This document shows, piece by piece, positions 50,246 to 58,548 of a stretch of 64,000 nt of DNA (positions within the stretch are counted from its first letter, which is position 1; each line of letters opens with the position of its first letter). Position numbers and translations under genes: made by a program. The notes beneath the pieces were generated by a model. That model ran no database searches, had not been told where the DNA came from, and worked only from the letters and a program-made list of their open reading frames with translations. The DNA is from Silanimonas sp. (GTDB lineage: Bacteria; Pseudomonadota; Gammaproteobacteria; Xanthomonadales; Xanthomonadaceae): assembly GCF_027531545.1 (NCBI RefSeq), contig NZ_JAPZSC010000010.1:1-64000 (forward strand), written 5' to 3'.

Positions 50246-50545
50246 TCACAGCGCGAAGCGCTGGTTGAGGAAGGCCTTGATGCGCCGGCGCTCGCCGCGC
50301 GACAGCTCGAACTCGCCGCCGTCGATGCGCATCACCAGCTGCTTCGCCGTCGCGGCGTCGGTGGCGCCGCCGGGCACGGGGCAATCGCTGCAGGCGAGCT
50401 TGCGCGTGTACTCGGCGCGGCCGCGCTCGTGGCTGTCCTGCGCCGGCGTCGCGCGCGGGATCGAGGGTTGGGACACCGTGCCGGAGGCGAGCACGGGGCC
50501 CGCAAACGCGGCGAGGACAAGGGGAAAAAAGAACAGTCGAGTCAT
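50246..50545 (-). CDS. Small exported CxxC protein (degenerate cytochrome-c-like)
   Basis: A 99-residue protein with a signal peptide (LFFFPLVLAAFAGPVLAS). The mature part has YTRKLACSDCPVPGG, which looks like a cytochrome c CxxCH site with Pro in place of the haem-ligating His. The rest (AKQLVMRIDGGEFELSRGERRRIKAFLNQRF) is helical, like the end of a class I cytochrome. It may bind metal or be redox-active without haem. The start overlaps the DEP-gene stop by 4 bases. Confidence 0.65.
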   Translation of the reverse strand: MTRLFFFPLVLAAFAGPVLASGTVSQPSIPRATPAQDSHERGRAEYTRKLACSDCPVPGGATDAATAKQLVMRIDGGEFELSRGERRRIKAFLNQRFAL

Positions 50546-51690
50546 GGCGCAACACTCCTGGAGAAGGCCGGTTCGGCCGAGGGGGTGGGGATCGGGTTCG
50601 CGTGATGGCGATCCGAGGTGAAGCGATAGAACAGCGGCTTCGCCGCGAAGCCGTGCTCGTCGACGACGTGGCGGAACAGGTGCGTGTCCAGCAGCTGCTG
50701 TCCCAGTGCCTGCGCACCGGCCGCGCTCAGGCCGTAGAAGCGCATCAGCCACGCATGCGCCTCGCTGCCGAGGAATACCGCCGGGTAGGCCTGCGCACGC
50801 CACAGGCGATCGCGCACGTCAAAACCGCCGTTCCGGCACTCCTTCGCCACCAGGTCGAGCTCGATCGCGTCGAGCTCGGGGTGCTCGGCGGTGAAGCGGT
50901 AGAACTTGCCCTCGTCGAGAAAGCCGTGGTCGAGCGCCACGTGCTCGAACGCGCCGTGCCGTCGCAGCAGTTCGCCCACGTCGACCGCCTGCGCGCGGCT
51001 GACGCCGAGCTGCGCGGCCAGCCAAGCCACGGCTTCGTCGCCGCGGAAGCACTGCGGGTAGGTCTTCAAGCGGTAGGTGCGGTCGGCGATGTCGACGCCG
51101 CCGCGCGATTGCATGTGGCGCGCCAGCGAGCGCGGCTCGATGCCCGACTGTTCGAGGTGACGCCAGATGGCGTGCACCGCCGCGCTGCCGCGCGCATCGA
51201 CGCGCGCATCGGCCCGGAATTCCGCGGGTGCCAGCGTGCGCAGCATGTCCTGCGCGCGTTCGACGTCGAGCACCTGAAGGCCACACGCGGTGAGCAGGGC
51301 CTGGATCGGCTCGAGGCCCGCGTGCAGGCGCTGCACCGAGATCGCTCCCATCAGGTCGTGGGCGCCGTGCTTCCGCGCCCACTGCCGCAGGCGGAAGCCG
51401 GGCTGGAGCTGGCCGGCGTCGGTGAGCAGCACCACCGCCGAAGGCAGGCGCGCACGCAGCGCGGTCGCGAAGGTTGGCCACCACAGGCCGTCCTCGGCCA
51501 GCCGCCCGAAATCGGCGATCAGCACCAGCCGGCCACGCAGGCCGGGGGCCAGCTGGTCGAGCTGCGTCAGCACCGAAGCGTCGCCGCGCAGGCGCCGCAC
51601 GCCGAACGGACCGGCGCGCAGCACGCTGCTGAGCACGTGCTCCTGCGCAGCGTCGCGCTGCGCGATGACGACGGTGGCGTCGATCGACAT
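50542..51690 (-). CDS. Tandem DEP-domain protein with receiver-like N terminus
   Basis: A 382-residue cytosolic protein. Residues ~1-130 resemble a degenerate receiver/Rossmann domain (ATVVIAQRDAAQ, LVLIADFG, AVVLLTDAG). Two DEP domains follow, at about 198-266 and 288-358, recognisable as parallel blocks (DIADRTYRLKTYPQCFRGDEAVAWL and DVRDRLWRAQAYPAVFLGSEAHAWL; each ends in KFYRF or LFYRF). DEP domains bind membranes or signalling partners and are rare in bacteria. Its start lies 3 bases after the DUF547 stop. Confidence 0.78.
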   Translation of the reverse strand: MSIDATVVIAQRDAAQEHVLSSVLRAGPFGVRRLRGDASVLTQLDQLAPGLRGRLVLIADFGRLAEDGLWWPTFATALRARLPSAVVLLTDAGQLQPGFRLRQWARKHGAHDLMGAISVQRLHAGLEPIQALLTACGLQVLDVERAQDMLRTLAPAEFRADARVDARGSAAVHAIWRHLEQSGIEPRSLARHMQSRGGVDIADRTYRLKTYPQCFRGDEAVAWLAAQLGVSRAQAVDVGELLRRHGAFEHVALDHGFLDEGKFYRFTAEHPELDAIELDLVAKECRNGGFDVRDRLWRAQAYPAVFLGSEAHAWLMRFYGLSAAGAQALGQQLLDTHLFRHVVDEHGFAAKPLFYRFTSDRHHANPIPTPSAEPAFSRSVAP

Positions 51691-51693
51691 GGG

Positions 51694-52530
51694 TCACTCC
51701 ACGCCGTTGAGGCGCCAGTCGTAGTCGGTGTAGTCGAGGTCGACATCGCCTTCGCGGAGCGCCTTCGCCACCCGCGCGTCGAGGCCGAGGTCGGCGACGT
51801 ACAGCACAAGGAAGGCCTCGACCGAATCAGCGCCGAGGAAGCCCTTCTCGAAGTCGCCGCTGTACCAGTCGAAGATCGACGAGACTTCGAGCACTTCGTC
51901 GTCGGCGTTCCAGCGGTTGCGGCTGCGGTCGCGCAGGAATCGCCGGGTCTGGTCCTGCAGCTGGGCCTCGAGCTTTGCGGCGGTGAACGCCTCGGGCCGC
52001 AGCGCCGGGCAGCCGATCGAGGCGCAGTTCACCGCGAAGTGGATGCGCGGCTCGTCGAAATCGGGCGCGCCGCGCAGCAGGCCGTGCTCGATGTCGTCGA
52101 GGCTGCGGGTCTGGCCCAGCAGTGGAAACGCCGCTTTTTTCCACGGCGACTGCAGCAGGCTGCCGAGGTCCTTGATCGACTCGAGGTCGGCCGGCGCGTC
52201 GGTAATCAGGGCCACGGTGTAGGCGTTGTAGGCGTTGATCAGGAAGGCGTAACGCTCGCGCTTGTTCCAGCGCGCATACGTGGCTTCCGGCACGCGGGCC
52301 AGCGACGCGGTGTAGCGCTGCAGCGCCGCGCGGTCGCGACGGAAGCCGGCGTAGTCGACCACCGTGCCCACGCCCGCCGGGCCCGCCGGCACCCAGCGCA
52401 CGTGCTTGGCAAGCAGGGCCGTCCACGGCGCGTGGTCGACGGTGGCGGCGGGTGTAACCGCGGGCTGCCCGAGTGCGAACGGGGCAAAGACGGCGGCAAC
52501 CACCGCCAGCAGGATCACACGCAAGGTCAT
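51694..52530 (-). CDS. DUF547 domain exported protein
   Basis: A 278-residue protein with a signal peptide (RVILLAVVAAVFAPFALG). The DUF547 domain shows VDYAGFRRDRAALQRY, FLINAYNAYTVALI, LDDIEHGLLR, IHFAVNCASIGCPALRPEAF and a late FDWYSGDFE. The NCASIGCP block carries two conserved Cys. DUF547 proteins are widespread, with no settled function. It is the first gene of a six-gene minus-strand array and divergent from an AraC regulator, with 77 bases between the starts. Confidence 0.85.
   Translation of the reverse strand: MTLRVILLAVVAAVFAPFALGQPAVTPAATVDHAPWTALLAKHVRWVPAGPAGVGTVVDYAGFRRDRAALQRYTASLARVPEATYARWNKRERYAFLINAYNAYTVALITDAPADLESIKDLGSLLQSPWKKAAFPLLGQTRSLDDIEHGLLRGAPDFDEPRIHFAVNCASIGCPALRPEAFTAAKLEAQLQDQTRRFLRDRSRNRWNADDEVLEVSSIFDWYSGDFEKGFLGADSVEAFLVLYVADLGLDARVAKALREGDVDLDYTDYDWRLNGVE
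52454..52479 (+). promoter_or_regulatory. Third GTAACC-N16-CGAA-type ECF promoter candidate
   Basis: GTAACC (52454-52459), 16 bases, CGAA (52476-52479) on the plus strand, about 130 bases before the AraC gene at 52608. It lies inside the start of the DUF547 gene on the other strand. The spacing is the same as at 34700 and 40045. Its location inside a coding sequence lowers confidence. Confidence 0.4.
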
Positions 52531-52607
52531 GGACGAGGCCTCGACGGACGAGGCGCTCAGGTTCCGCCCCTCGCCCCCCGTGAACGCACACCGGAAGTCC
52601 AGCACCC

Positions 52608-53495
52608 ATGTCCGAAAGTCCGCCGATCGACTTGCTCTCCGACCTGCTCGGGGCCTACCAGCTCTCCGCCAAGGTGTTCGCCCAACCGCTGGTCTGCGGC
52701 GGCTGGCGCATCGACACCAATGGCGTGGCCACCACGCAGTTCCACCTGCTGGTGCGCGGCACTTGCTTCCTCCAGATGGCCCACCTGCCGCGCCCGCTGC
52801 CGATGCGGCCCGGTGATCTGGTGATGGTGCCGAACGGCGACTGGCACATCCTCAGCGCCGACCCGCTGGCCGCGGCCGACGCGCATCCCGCCAGCGGCGC
52901 CAATGCCGCCCTGCTCTGCGGTGCGCTGTCGGTGCCCGAGGCCGGGCGCAAGGCGCTCTTCAGCCTGCTGCCGCCGGCGCTGATCGTGCGCGCCAGCGAA
53001 GCCAACGAGCGCTTCAGCCATCTGGTGCGGCTGATCGTCGACGAAGCCAACGCCGCCGAAGCCGGCTCGCGCCTGCTGCTCGACGGCCTGTCGAACGTGC
53101 TGGTGACGATGACCCTGCGCGAGCACTTCCGCCACGCCCCCGTCACCGAGACCCGCGGCGTGCTGGCCGCGGCGCACGACAAGCGCCTGGGTGCGCTGAT
53201 CTCGGCCCTCCATCGCGAGCCGGGGCGCGCATGGAGCGTTGAATCAATGCTCGAGCTCGCGCCGGTGTCGCGCAGCGCGCTGATGGAGCGATTCAGGCAG
53301 CTGGTAGGCGACAGCCCGATGGGCTACGTGATGCAACTGCGGATGATCCGCGCGCAGCAGCTGCTGGCCGACCCGGCCGTCGCGCGCACGGCCGTGCCTG
53401 GGCTGGTGGGCTACCGGAACGAAGCGGCCTTCCGCCGCGCGCTGCGACGCTTTGCCGACGGGTCGGACGCGACCGCCGTGGACGATCGGTGCTGA
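52608..53495 (+). CDS. AraC-family transcriptional regulator
   Basis: A 295-residue regulator. An N-terminal cupin-like domain (about 10-170; PLPMRPGDLVMVPNGDWHIL) is followed by the double HTH: WSVESMLELAPVSRSALMERFRQLVGDSPMGYVMQLRM, then a second unit with VARTAVPGLVGYRNEAAFRRALRRF. It lies directly upstream (106 bases) of the flavoprotein/arsenosugar-type gene run in the same direction and is a natural candidate regulator. Confidence 0.87.
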   Translation: MSESPPIDLLSDLLGAYQLSAKVFAQPLVCGGWRIDTNGVATTQFHLLVRGTCFLQMAHLPRPLPMRPGDLVMVPNGDWHILSADPLAAADAHPASGANAALLCGALSVPEAGRKALFSLLPPALIVRASEANERFSHLVRLIVDEANAAEAGSRLLLDGLSNVLVTMTLREHFRHAPVTETRGVLAAAHDKRLGALISALHREPGRAWSVESMLELAPVSRSALMERFRQLVGDSPMGYVMQLRMIRAQQLLADPAVARTAVPGLVGYRNEAAFRRALRRFADGSDATAVDDRC

Positions 53496-53601
53496 ATTGC
53501 GGACGGCGCGTGGTGCATGATCAGGGCCCTGATGCGGACAGTGACGACTGTGCGGGTCGCCGCGTGACGCTCGCCCGCCTCCCCTTTCGAAAGGCCCCTG
53601 C

Positions 53602-55755
53602 ATGACCGCGCCTGCCCACCGCCGCCCGCTGATCGCCCTCGCCGTCGTCGCCCTGATCGTCCTCGGCGTTTGGTGGAGTGGCGCGCACCAGTTCCTCACC
53701 CTCGATGCCCTGAAGACGCAGTCCGACGCGCTGGGCGCGGCGGTGGCCGCGAACCCGTGGCAGGCGGCGGGGCTGTTCTTTTTGGCCTACGTACTGGTGG
53801 CCGCGCTGTCGATCCCCGGTGCGGCAGTCATGACGCTGGCGTCCGGCGCACTGTTCGGGCTGATCGAAGGCACCGTGCTGGTGTCCTTCGCGAGTTCGAT
53901 CGGCGCGACGCTGGCCTTCCTCGTCGCGCGTTTCGGCTTCCGCGACGCGCTGCGGGCGCGCTTTGGCGAGCGGCTGCGCGACATCGACGCCGGCATCGCC
54001 CGCGACGGTGCCTTCTACCTGCTCACCCTGCGCCTCGTGCCGGCCTTCCCGTTCTTTTTGGTGAACCTGCTTTCGGGCCTCACCTCGCTGCCCACGCGCA
54101 CGTTCTACTGGGTGAGCCAACTCGGCATGCTTCCGGCGACCATCGTCTACGTGCTCGCGGGCACTCAGCTGGCCCAGATCCGCTCGCTCGGCGACGTCCT
54201 CTCGCCCGGCCTGCTGGGCGCACTGGTGGCGCTCGGTGCGCTGCCGCTGCTGCTGAAGGCGGTTCTGGGCTGGCTCAAAGCCCGCCGCGTCTACGCCGGC
54301 CACCGCAAGCCGAAATCCTTCGACTACAACCTGATCGCCATCGGCGCCGGTTCGGCCGGGCTCGTCACCACCTACATCGGTGCGGCGGTGAAGGCCAAGG
54401 TCGCGCTGATCGAAAAGCACAAGATGGGTGGAGACTGCCTCAACACCGGCTGCGTGCCATCGAAGGCGCTGATCCGCTCGGCGCGGCTGCTGGCCGAAGC
54501 GCGCGAGGCCGAGAAGTACGGGCTGAACTCGCTCACCGCCGACTTCGATTTCGCCAAGGTGATGGAGCGCGTGCAGCGCGTGGTTTCCAAGGTGGAACCG
54601 CACGATTCCGTCGAACGCTACACCGGCTTGGGCGTGGACGTGATCGAAGGCGAGGCCAAGCTCGTCAGCCCGTGGGAAGTGGAAGTCAACGGCCGACGCA
54701 TCAGCGCCCGCAGCATCGTCATCGCCACGGGCGCACGGCCGCTGGTGCCGAAACTCCTCGGCCTCGACGGCATCGAGGCGCTGACCAGCGACAGCGTCTG
54801 GTCCTTGCACGAACTGCCGAAGCGCCTGCTGGTGCTGGGCGGTGGGCCGATCGGCTGCGAGCTGGCGCAAAGCTTCGCCCGCTTTGGGGCGGCGGTGAGC
54901 GTGGTCGAGATGGCGCCGACCTTGCTGCCGCGCGAGGACGCCGAGGTCGGCGCGCTGTTGGCCGAGCGCCTCGCGCACGAGGGCCTTCACGTCGCCACCG
55001 GCCACAAAGCCCTGCGCATCGAGCCCGCGGCCGACGGCAAGGGCGGCGTGCTGGTGGCCGAAGCCGACGGTGCCGAAGTGCGCCTCGCCTTCGACCGCCT
55101 GCTGTTGGCCCTGGGCCGCGCGCCGAACACGCAGGGCTTCGGCCTGCAAGACCTCGGCGTGGAACTCGGCCCCCGCGGCCACGTCGCCGTCGATGGCCTG
55201 ATGCGCACCAATTTCCCGAACATTCTCGTGGCCGGCGACGTCGCCGGGCCCTACCAGTTCACCCACATGGCGGCGCACCAGGCCTGGTACGCCGCGGTCA
55301 ATGGCCTGCTCGCGCCGTTCTGGTCGTTCAAGGTCGACTACCGCGTGGCGCCCTGGGTCACGTTTACCGACCCGGAAGTGGCGCGCGTCGGACTGTCGGA
55401 AGATGAGGCGAAGGCGCAGGGCATCGCCGTCGAGGTGACGCGCTACGGCATCGACGATCTCGACCGCGCCATCGCCGACAGCCACGACGAGGGCTTCGTC
55501 AAGGTGCTCACGCCGCCCGGCAGCGACCGCATCCTCGGCGCCTGCATCGTTGGCGCGCATGCCGGCGAACTGCTGCCGGAGTTCGTGCTGGCGATGAAGC
55601 ACGGCCTCGGCTTGAACAAGCTGCTTGGCACCATCCACGCCTACCCGACGATGAACGAGGCCAACAAGTACGCCGCCGGCGTGTGGAAGCGGGCGAATGC
55701 CCCGCAGGGCGCGCTGCGCTGGGCCGAGCGCTTCTTCGCGTGGCGACGCGGCTGA
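53602..55755 (+). CDS. VTT (DedA/TVP38)-pyridine nucleotide-disulfide oxidoreductase fusion
   Basis: A 717-residue two-part protein. Residues ~1-225 form a TVP38/VTT membrane domain (LFFLAYVLVAALSIPGAAVMTLASGALFG, then FPFFLVNLLSGLTSLP). Residues ~235-717 form a flavin disulfide reductase like mercuric or lipoamide reductase: IAIGAGSAGLVTTY, the redox pair in GGDCLNTGCVPSKAL, LGGGPIGCELAQ, and NILVAGDVAGPYQFTHMA. The C-terminal HAYPTMNEANKYAAG has the active-site His region. It would be tethered to the inner membrane. It heads the run of arsenic-related genes; its disulfide substrate is unknown. Confidence 0.9.
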   Translation: MTAPAHRRPLIALAVVALIVLGVWWSGAHQFLTLDALKTQSDALGAAVAANPWQAAGLFFLAYVLVAALSIPGAAVMTLASGALFGLIEGTVLVSFASSIGATLAFLVARFGFRDALRARFGERLRDIDAGIARDGAFYLLTLRLVPAFPFFLVNLLSGLTSLPTRTFYWVSQLGMLPATIVYVLAGTQLAQIRSLGDVLSPGLLGALVALGALPLLLKAVLGWLKARRVYAGHRKPKSFDYNLIAIGAGSAGLVTTYIGAAVKAKVALIEKHKMGGDCLNTGCVPSKALIRSARLLAEAREAEKYGLNSLTADFDFAKVMERVQRVVSKVEPHDSVERYTGLGVDVIEGEAKLVSPWEVEVNGRRISARSIVIATGARPLVPKLLGLDGIEALTSDSVWSLHELPKRLLVLGGGPIGCELAQSFARFGAAVSVVEMAPTLLPREDAEVGALLAERLAHEGLHVATGHKALRIEPAADGKGGVLVAEADGAEVRLAFDRLLLALGRAPNTQGFGLQDLGVELGPRGHVAVDGLMRTNFPNILVAGDVAGPYQFTHMAAHQAWYAAVNGLLAPFWSFKVDYRVAPWVTFTDPEVARVGLSEDEAKAQGIAVEVTRYGIDDLDRAIADSHDEGFVKVLTPPGSDRILGACIVGAHAGELLPEFVLAMKHGLGLNKLLGTIHAYPTMNEANKYAAGVWKRANAPQGALRWAERFFAWRRG

Positions 55756-55782
55756 TCCCTCACGGCAACGACCTAGACTTGC

Positions 55783-56799
55783 ATGACCCTGACGATCCTG
55801 CTTCTTCTCACGACCCTCGCGCTCGCCGCCATCAATGGCGCCAACGACAACAGCAAGGGCGCTGCAACACTCATCGGGTCGGGGCTGATGTCCACGCGGG
55901 GCGCCATCTGGATGGCCACCCTCGCGACGGCGGCCGGCGGGCTGGCCTCGATCCTCCTCGCGCAGGGCCTGCTCGCTGCTTTCAGCGGGAAAGGCATTGT
56001 GCCGGATTCGCTTACCGTGTCTGTCCCCTTCCTGATCGCGGTGGCCGGCGCGGCCACGGCGACAGTCGGCCTCGCCACGATGGCGAGCCTGCCCATCTCC
56101 ACGACCCATGCCCTGTTCGGCGGCCTGTTCGGCGCGGGGCTCGTCCACGACGCGGGCGGTGTCCAGTTCGCGAAGGCCGCGGCGATCATCGTCGTTCCGC
56201 TTCTGCTCTCGCCCTTGATGGCCGCCGTTCTCGCCCTCGTCGTCGCCCCCCTGCTTCGCCGTACGGCCCATGCACCCGCTGCATCGCGCGTCGACCGAAG
56301 CGATGGCCCCATCGAATCGCTGGCGACTCCCCCGCTGCGCTCCTTGCGCGGCATTGACCTGTTGCACGTTCTCAGTGCCGCCGTCGTGGGCTTCGCCCGG
56401 GGCCTGAACGACACACCGAAAATCGCCGCTTTGCTCGTCGCCGCGGGCTTGGGCGGCGTCGCCGGCGCTTCGAGCAGTGTCGTCATCGCGATGGCCATCG
56501 GCGGCTGGTTGGGCGCGCATCGGGTCGCGAAAACGCTGGCCTGGCGCGTCACCGCGATGGATCCGCGCGAGGGCCTTGCCGGGAACCTGGTGACCTCGAC
56601 CTTGGTGATCGCCGCTTCGCGCTTTGGCCTTCCGGTTTCGACGACGCATGTCAGCACCGGCGCCCTCTTCGGCATCGGGCTGTCGAACGGAAAAGCGAAC
56701 TTCCGCATCATCGCGATGATTCTCCTTGCGTGGGGGGTAACCTTGCCCACATCGGCCATGATCGCCGCGCTCCTTCACTTCCTCCTTCCCTCCGTTTGA
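55783..56799 (+). CDS. Inorganic phosphate transporter (PiT family)
   Basis: A 338-residue inner-membrane H+-coupled phosphate transporter. Both signature repeats are visible: INGANDNSKGAATLIGSG near 20-37 and FARGLNDTPKIAALLVAAG near 204-222, with STTHALFG and STTHVSTGALFG loops. PiT carriers also admit arsenate. Within an arsenic gene run it may move phosphate, or an arsenical; only the family is certain. 27 bases after the oxidoreductase stop. Confidence 0.9.
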   Translation: MTLTILLLLTTLALAAINGANDNSKGAATLIGSGLMSTRGAIWMATLATAAGGLASILLAQGLLAAFSGKGIVPDSLTVSVPFLIAVAGAATATVGLATMASLPISTTHALFGGLFGAGLVHDAGGVQFAKAAAIIVVPLLLSPLMAAVLALVVAPLLRRTAHAPAASRVDRSDGPIESLATPPLRSLRGIDLLHVLSAAVVGFARGLNDTPKIAALLVAAGLGGVAGASSSVVIAMAIGGWLGAHRVAKTLAWRVTAMDPREGLAGNLVTSTLVIAASRFGLPVSTTHVSTGALFGIGLSNGKANFRIIAMILLAWGVTLPTSAMIAALLHFLLPSV

Positions 56800-56809
56800 C
56801 CGGGACACC

Positions 56810-57862
56810 ATGAACACGATGTCCGAACCTGCCCACGCCGACGTCCGCACGTATTACGGCGAGGTGCTGCAATCGAGCGCCGACCTCAAGACCGGCGCCT
56901 GCTGCCCCGCCGAGGCCATGCCTCTCGCCCTGCGCCGGATGCTTGGCGACATCCACCCCGAAATCCTCGCGCGCTTCTACGGCTGCGGCTCGCCGCTGCC
57001 GCCGGCGCTCGAGGGCCGCACCGTGCTCGACCTCGGCTGCGGCACCGGGCGTGATGCCTACCTGCTCTCGCGCCTCGTCGGCCCGACGGGACGCGTCGTC
57101 GGCGTCGACATGACGCCGGAACAGCTCGCTGTGGCTAACCGCCATCGCGATTGGCACGCCGAGCGCTACGGCTTTGCGGCGAGCAACGTCGATTTCCATG
57201 AAGGCCTGATCGAAGACCTCGGTGCCATCGGCATCGCCGACGCCAGCATCGACGTGGTGGTGTCGAACTGCGTGCTGAACCTCGCGCCCGACAAGGCGCG
57301 TGTGTTCGCCGAAATCTTCCGCGTGCTCAAGCCCGGGGGCGAGCTGTACTTCTCCGACGTGTTCGCCGACCGCCGCATCCCGGAGGCGCTGCGACGCGAC
57401 CCCGTGCTGTTGGGCGAGTGCCTCGGCGGCGCCCTGTACACCGAGGACTTCCGCCGCCTGATGCAGCAGGTGGGCTGCGCCGACGCCCGCACCGTCAGCC
57501 GCGCGCCGATCCCTCTGCTCGACCCGGCCATCGAGGCCGCCATCGGCTTCGTGAATTTCGAATCGATCACGGTGCGGGCGTTCAAGCTCGCGCTGGAAGA
57601 CCGTTGCGAGGACTTCGGCCAGGTCGCGACGTATCGCGGCACGATGCCCGATGCGCCGCACGCCTTCGTGCTCGACGACCACCACACCTTCGAGACCGGC
57701 CGTCCGCTGCGCGTCTGCGGTAACACCTTCGACATGCTGGCGGCCACGCGCTTCGCGCCGCACTTCGAATTGAGTGGCAACAAGGACCGCCACTTCGGCC
57801 TCTTCGACTGCGCCCCGGCCTCGCCCACCGCCGCGCCGAAGGCTGCCGGCGCCTGCTGCTGA
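56810..57862 (+). CDS. arsM: Arsenite S-adenosylmethionine methyltransferase
   Basis: A 350-residue SAM methyltransferase that methylates As(III) to mono-, di- and trimethyl species. The SAM motif is VLDLGCGTGRDAYLLS near 72-87. Arsenic-binding Cys of the family are seen: the pair in KTGACCPAEA (residues 31-32), Cys in VVSNCVLNLAP near 149, and Cys in LLGECLGGALY near 203. A C-terminal GACC pair is typical. The start at 56810 is used; 56819 is also possible. 10 bases after the PiT gene. Confidence 0.92.
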   Translation: MNTMSEPAHADVRTYYGEVLQSSADLKTGACCPAEAMPLALRRMLGDIHPEILARFYGCGSPLPPALEGRTVLDLGCGTGRDAYLLSRLVGPTGRVVGVDMTPEQLAVANRHRDWHAERYGFAASNVDFHEGLIEDLGAIGIADASIDVVVSNCVLNLAPDKARVFAEIFRVLKPGGELYFSDVFADRRIPEALRRDPVLLGECLGGALYTEDFRRLMQQVGCADARTVSRAPIPLLDPAIEAAIGFVNFESITVRAFKLALEDRCEDFGQVATYRGTMPDAPHAFVLDDHHTFETGRPLRVCGNTFDMLAATRFAPHFELSGNKDRHFGLFDCAPASPTAAPKAAGACC

Positions 57863-57873
57863 CGTCTCCGCCC

Positions 57874-58548
57874 GTGGAGGCTCCCGTGCTCAGCATCGTC
57901 ATCCCGGCCGGCCCCGGCGACCGCGACTGGGCGGCGTTGCTGGACGACCTGCCGTTGGGCGACGACATCGAGCGCGTGCTGGTGCTGGCCGAAGGTGACG
58001 CGCTCCGGGGCACTCCGCCGAGTACGCGCGCGCTCACCGCTCCGACCGGCCGGGCGCGGCAGATCAATGCCGGGCTGGCGGCGGCCCACGGCGCGACGGT
58101 GTGGGTGCTGCATGCCGATTCCCGCGTCGATGCGGAAACGCTCGCCGCCGCACGGCAGGCCGCGGCGGGCTTCGCGCGCGGCGACGCCCCAGCGCTGTGC
58201 TGGTTCGACCTCGCATTCCACAACGGCCCGGCGGCGATGGCGATCAACGCCTTCGGCGCCAACCTCCGCAGCCGCTGGTTCGGCATGCCGTTCGGCGACC
58301 AAGGCTTCCTGGCACCGCGAACCGTGTTCGAATCACTCGGCGGTTTCGATCCGTCGGTCGGCCGCGGTGAAGACCATGCCTTCGTCCATGCCGCGCGTCG
58401 CGCCGGTCTGCCGCTGCGACGCCTGCGCGGCCGGGTGGCAACCAGCGCACGGCGCTACGTCGATCACGGCTGGTGGCGGACGACGCGCGAGCACCTCGTG
58501 CTGACCTGGCGGCAACGTCGCGCCTTCGCGCGCGGGGCCACGGCATGA
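57874..58548 (+). CDS. Small GT2-like glycosyltransferase (TIGR04283 family)
   Basis: A 224-residue GT-A protein: LSIVIPAGPGDRDW at the start, TGRARQINAGLAAAHGATVWVLHADSRV near 51-75 and FGMPFGDQGFLAPRTVFESLGGF near 130-152. This is the short TIGR04283-type enzyme that accompanies ArsM/ArsS clusters. It probably transfers a sugar onto an organoarsenical or a related acceptor. The stop overlaps the next start as ATGA (58545-58548). Confidence 0.85.
   Translation: MEAPVLSIVIPAGPGDRDWAALLDDLPLGDDIERVLVLAEGDALRGTPPSTRALTAPTGRARQINAGLAAAHGATVWVLHADSRVDAETLAAARQAAAGFARGDAPALCWFDLAFHNGPAAMAINAFGANLRSRWFGMPFGDQGFLAPRTVFESLGGFDPSVGRGEDHAFVHAARRAGLPLRRLRGRVATSARRYVDHGWWRTTREHLVLTWRQRRAFARGATA

Noticed and set aside
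53521-56850. Very long minus-strand open frame opposite the oxidoreductase and PiT genes
   Set aside because: The plus-strand proteins show complete motifs; the minus frame has low-complexity composition and no domain.
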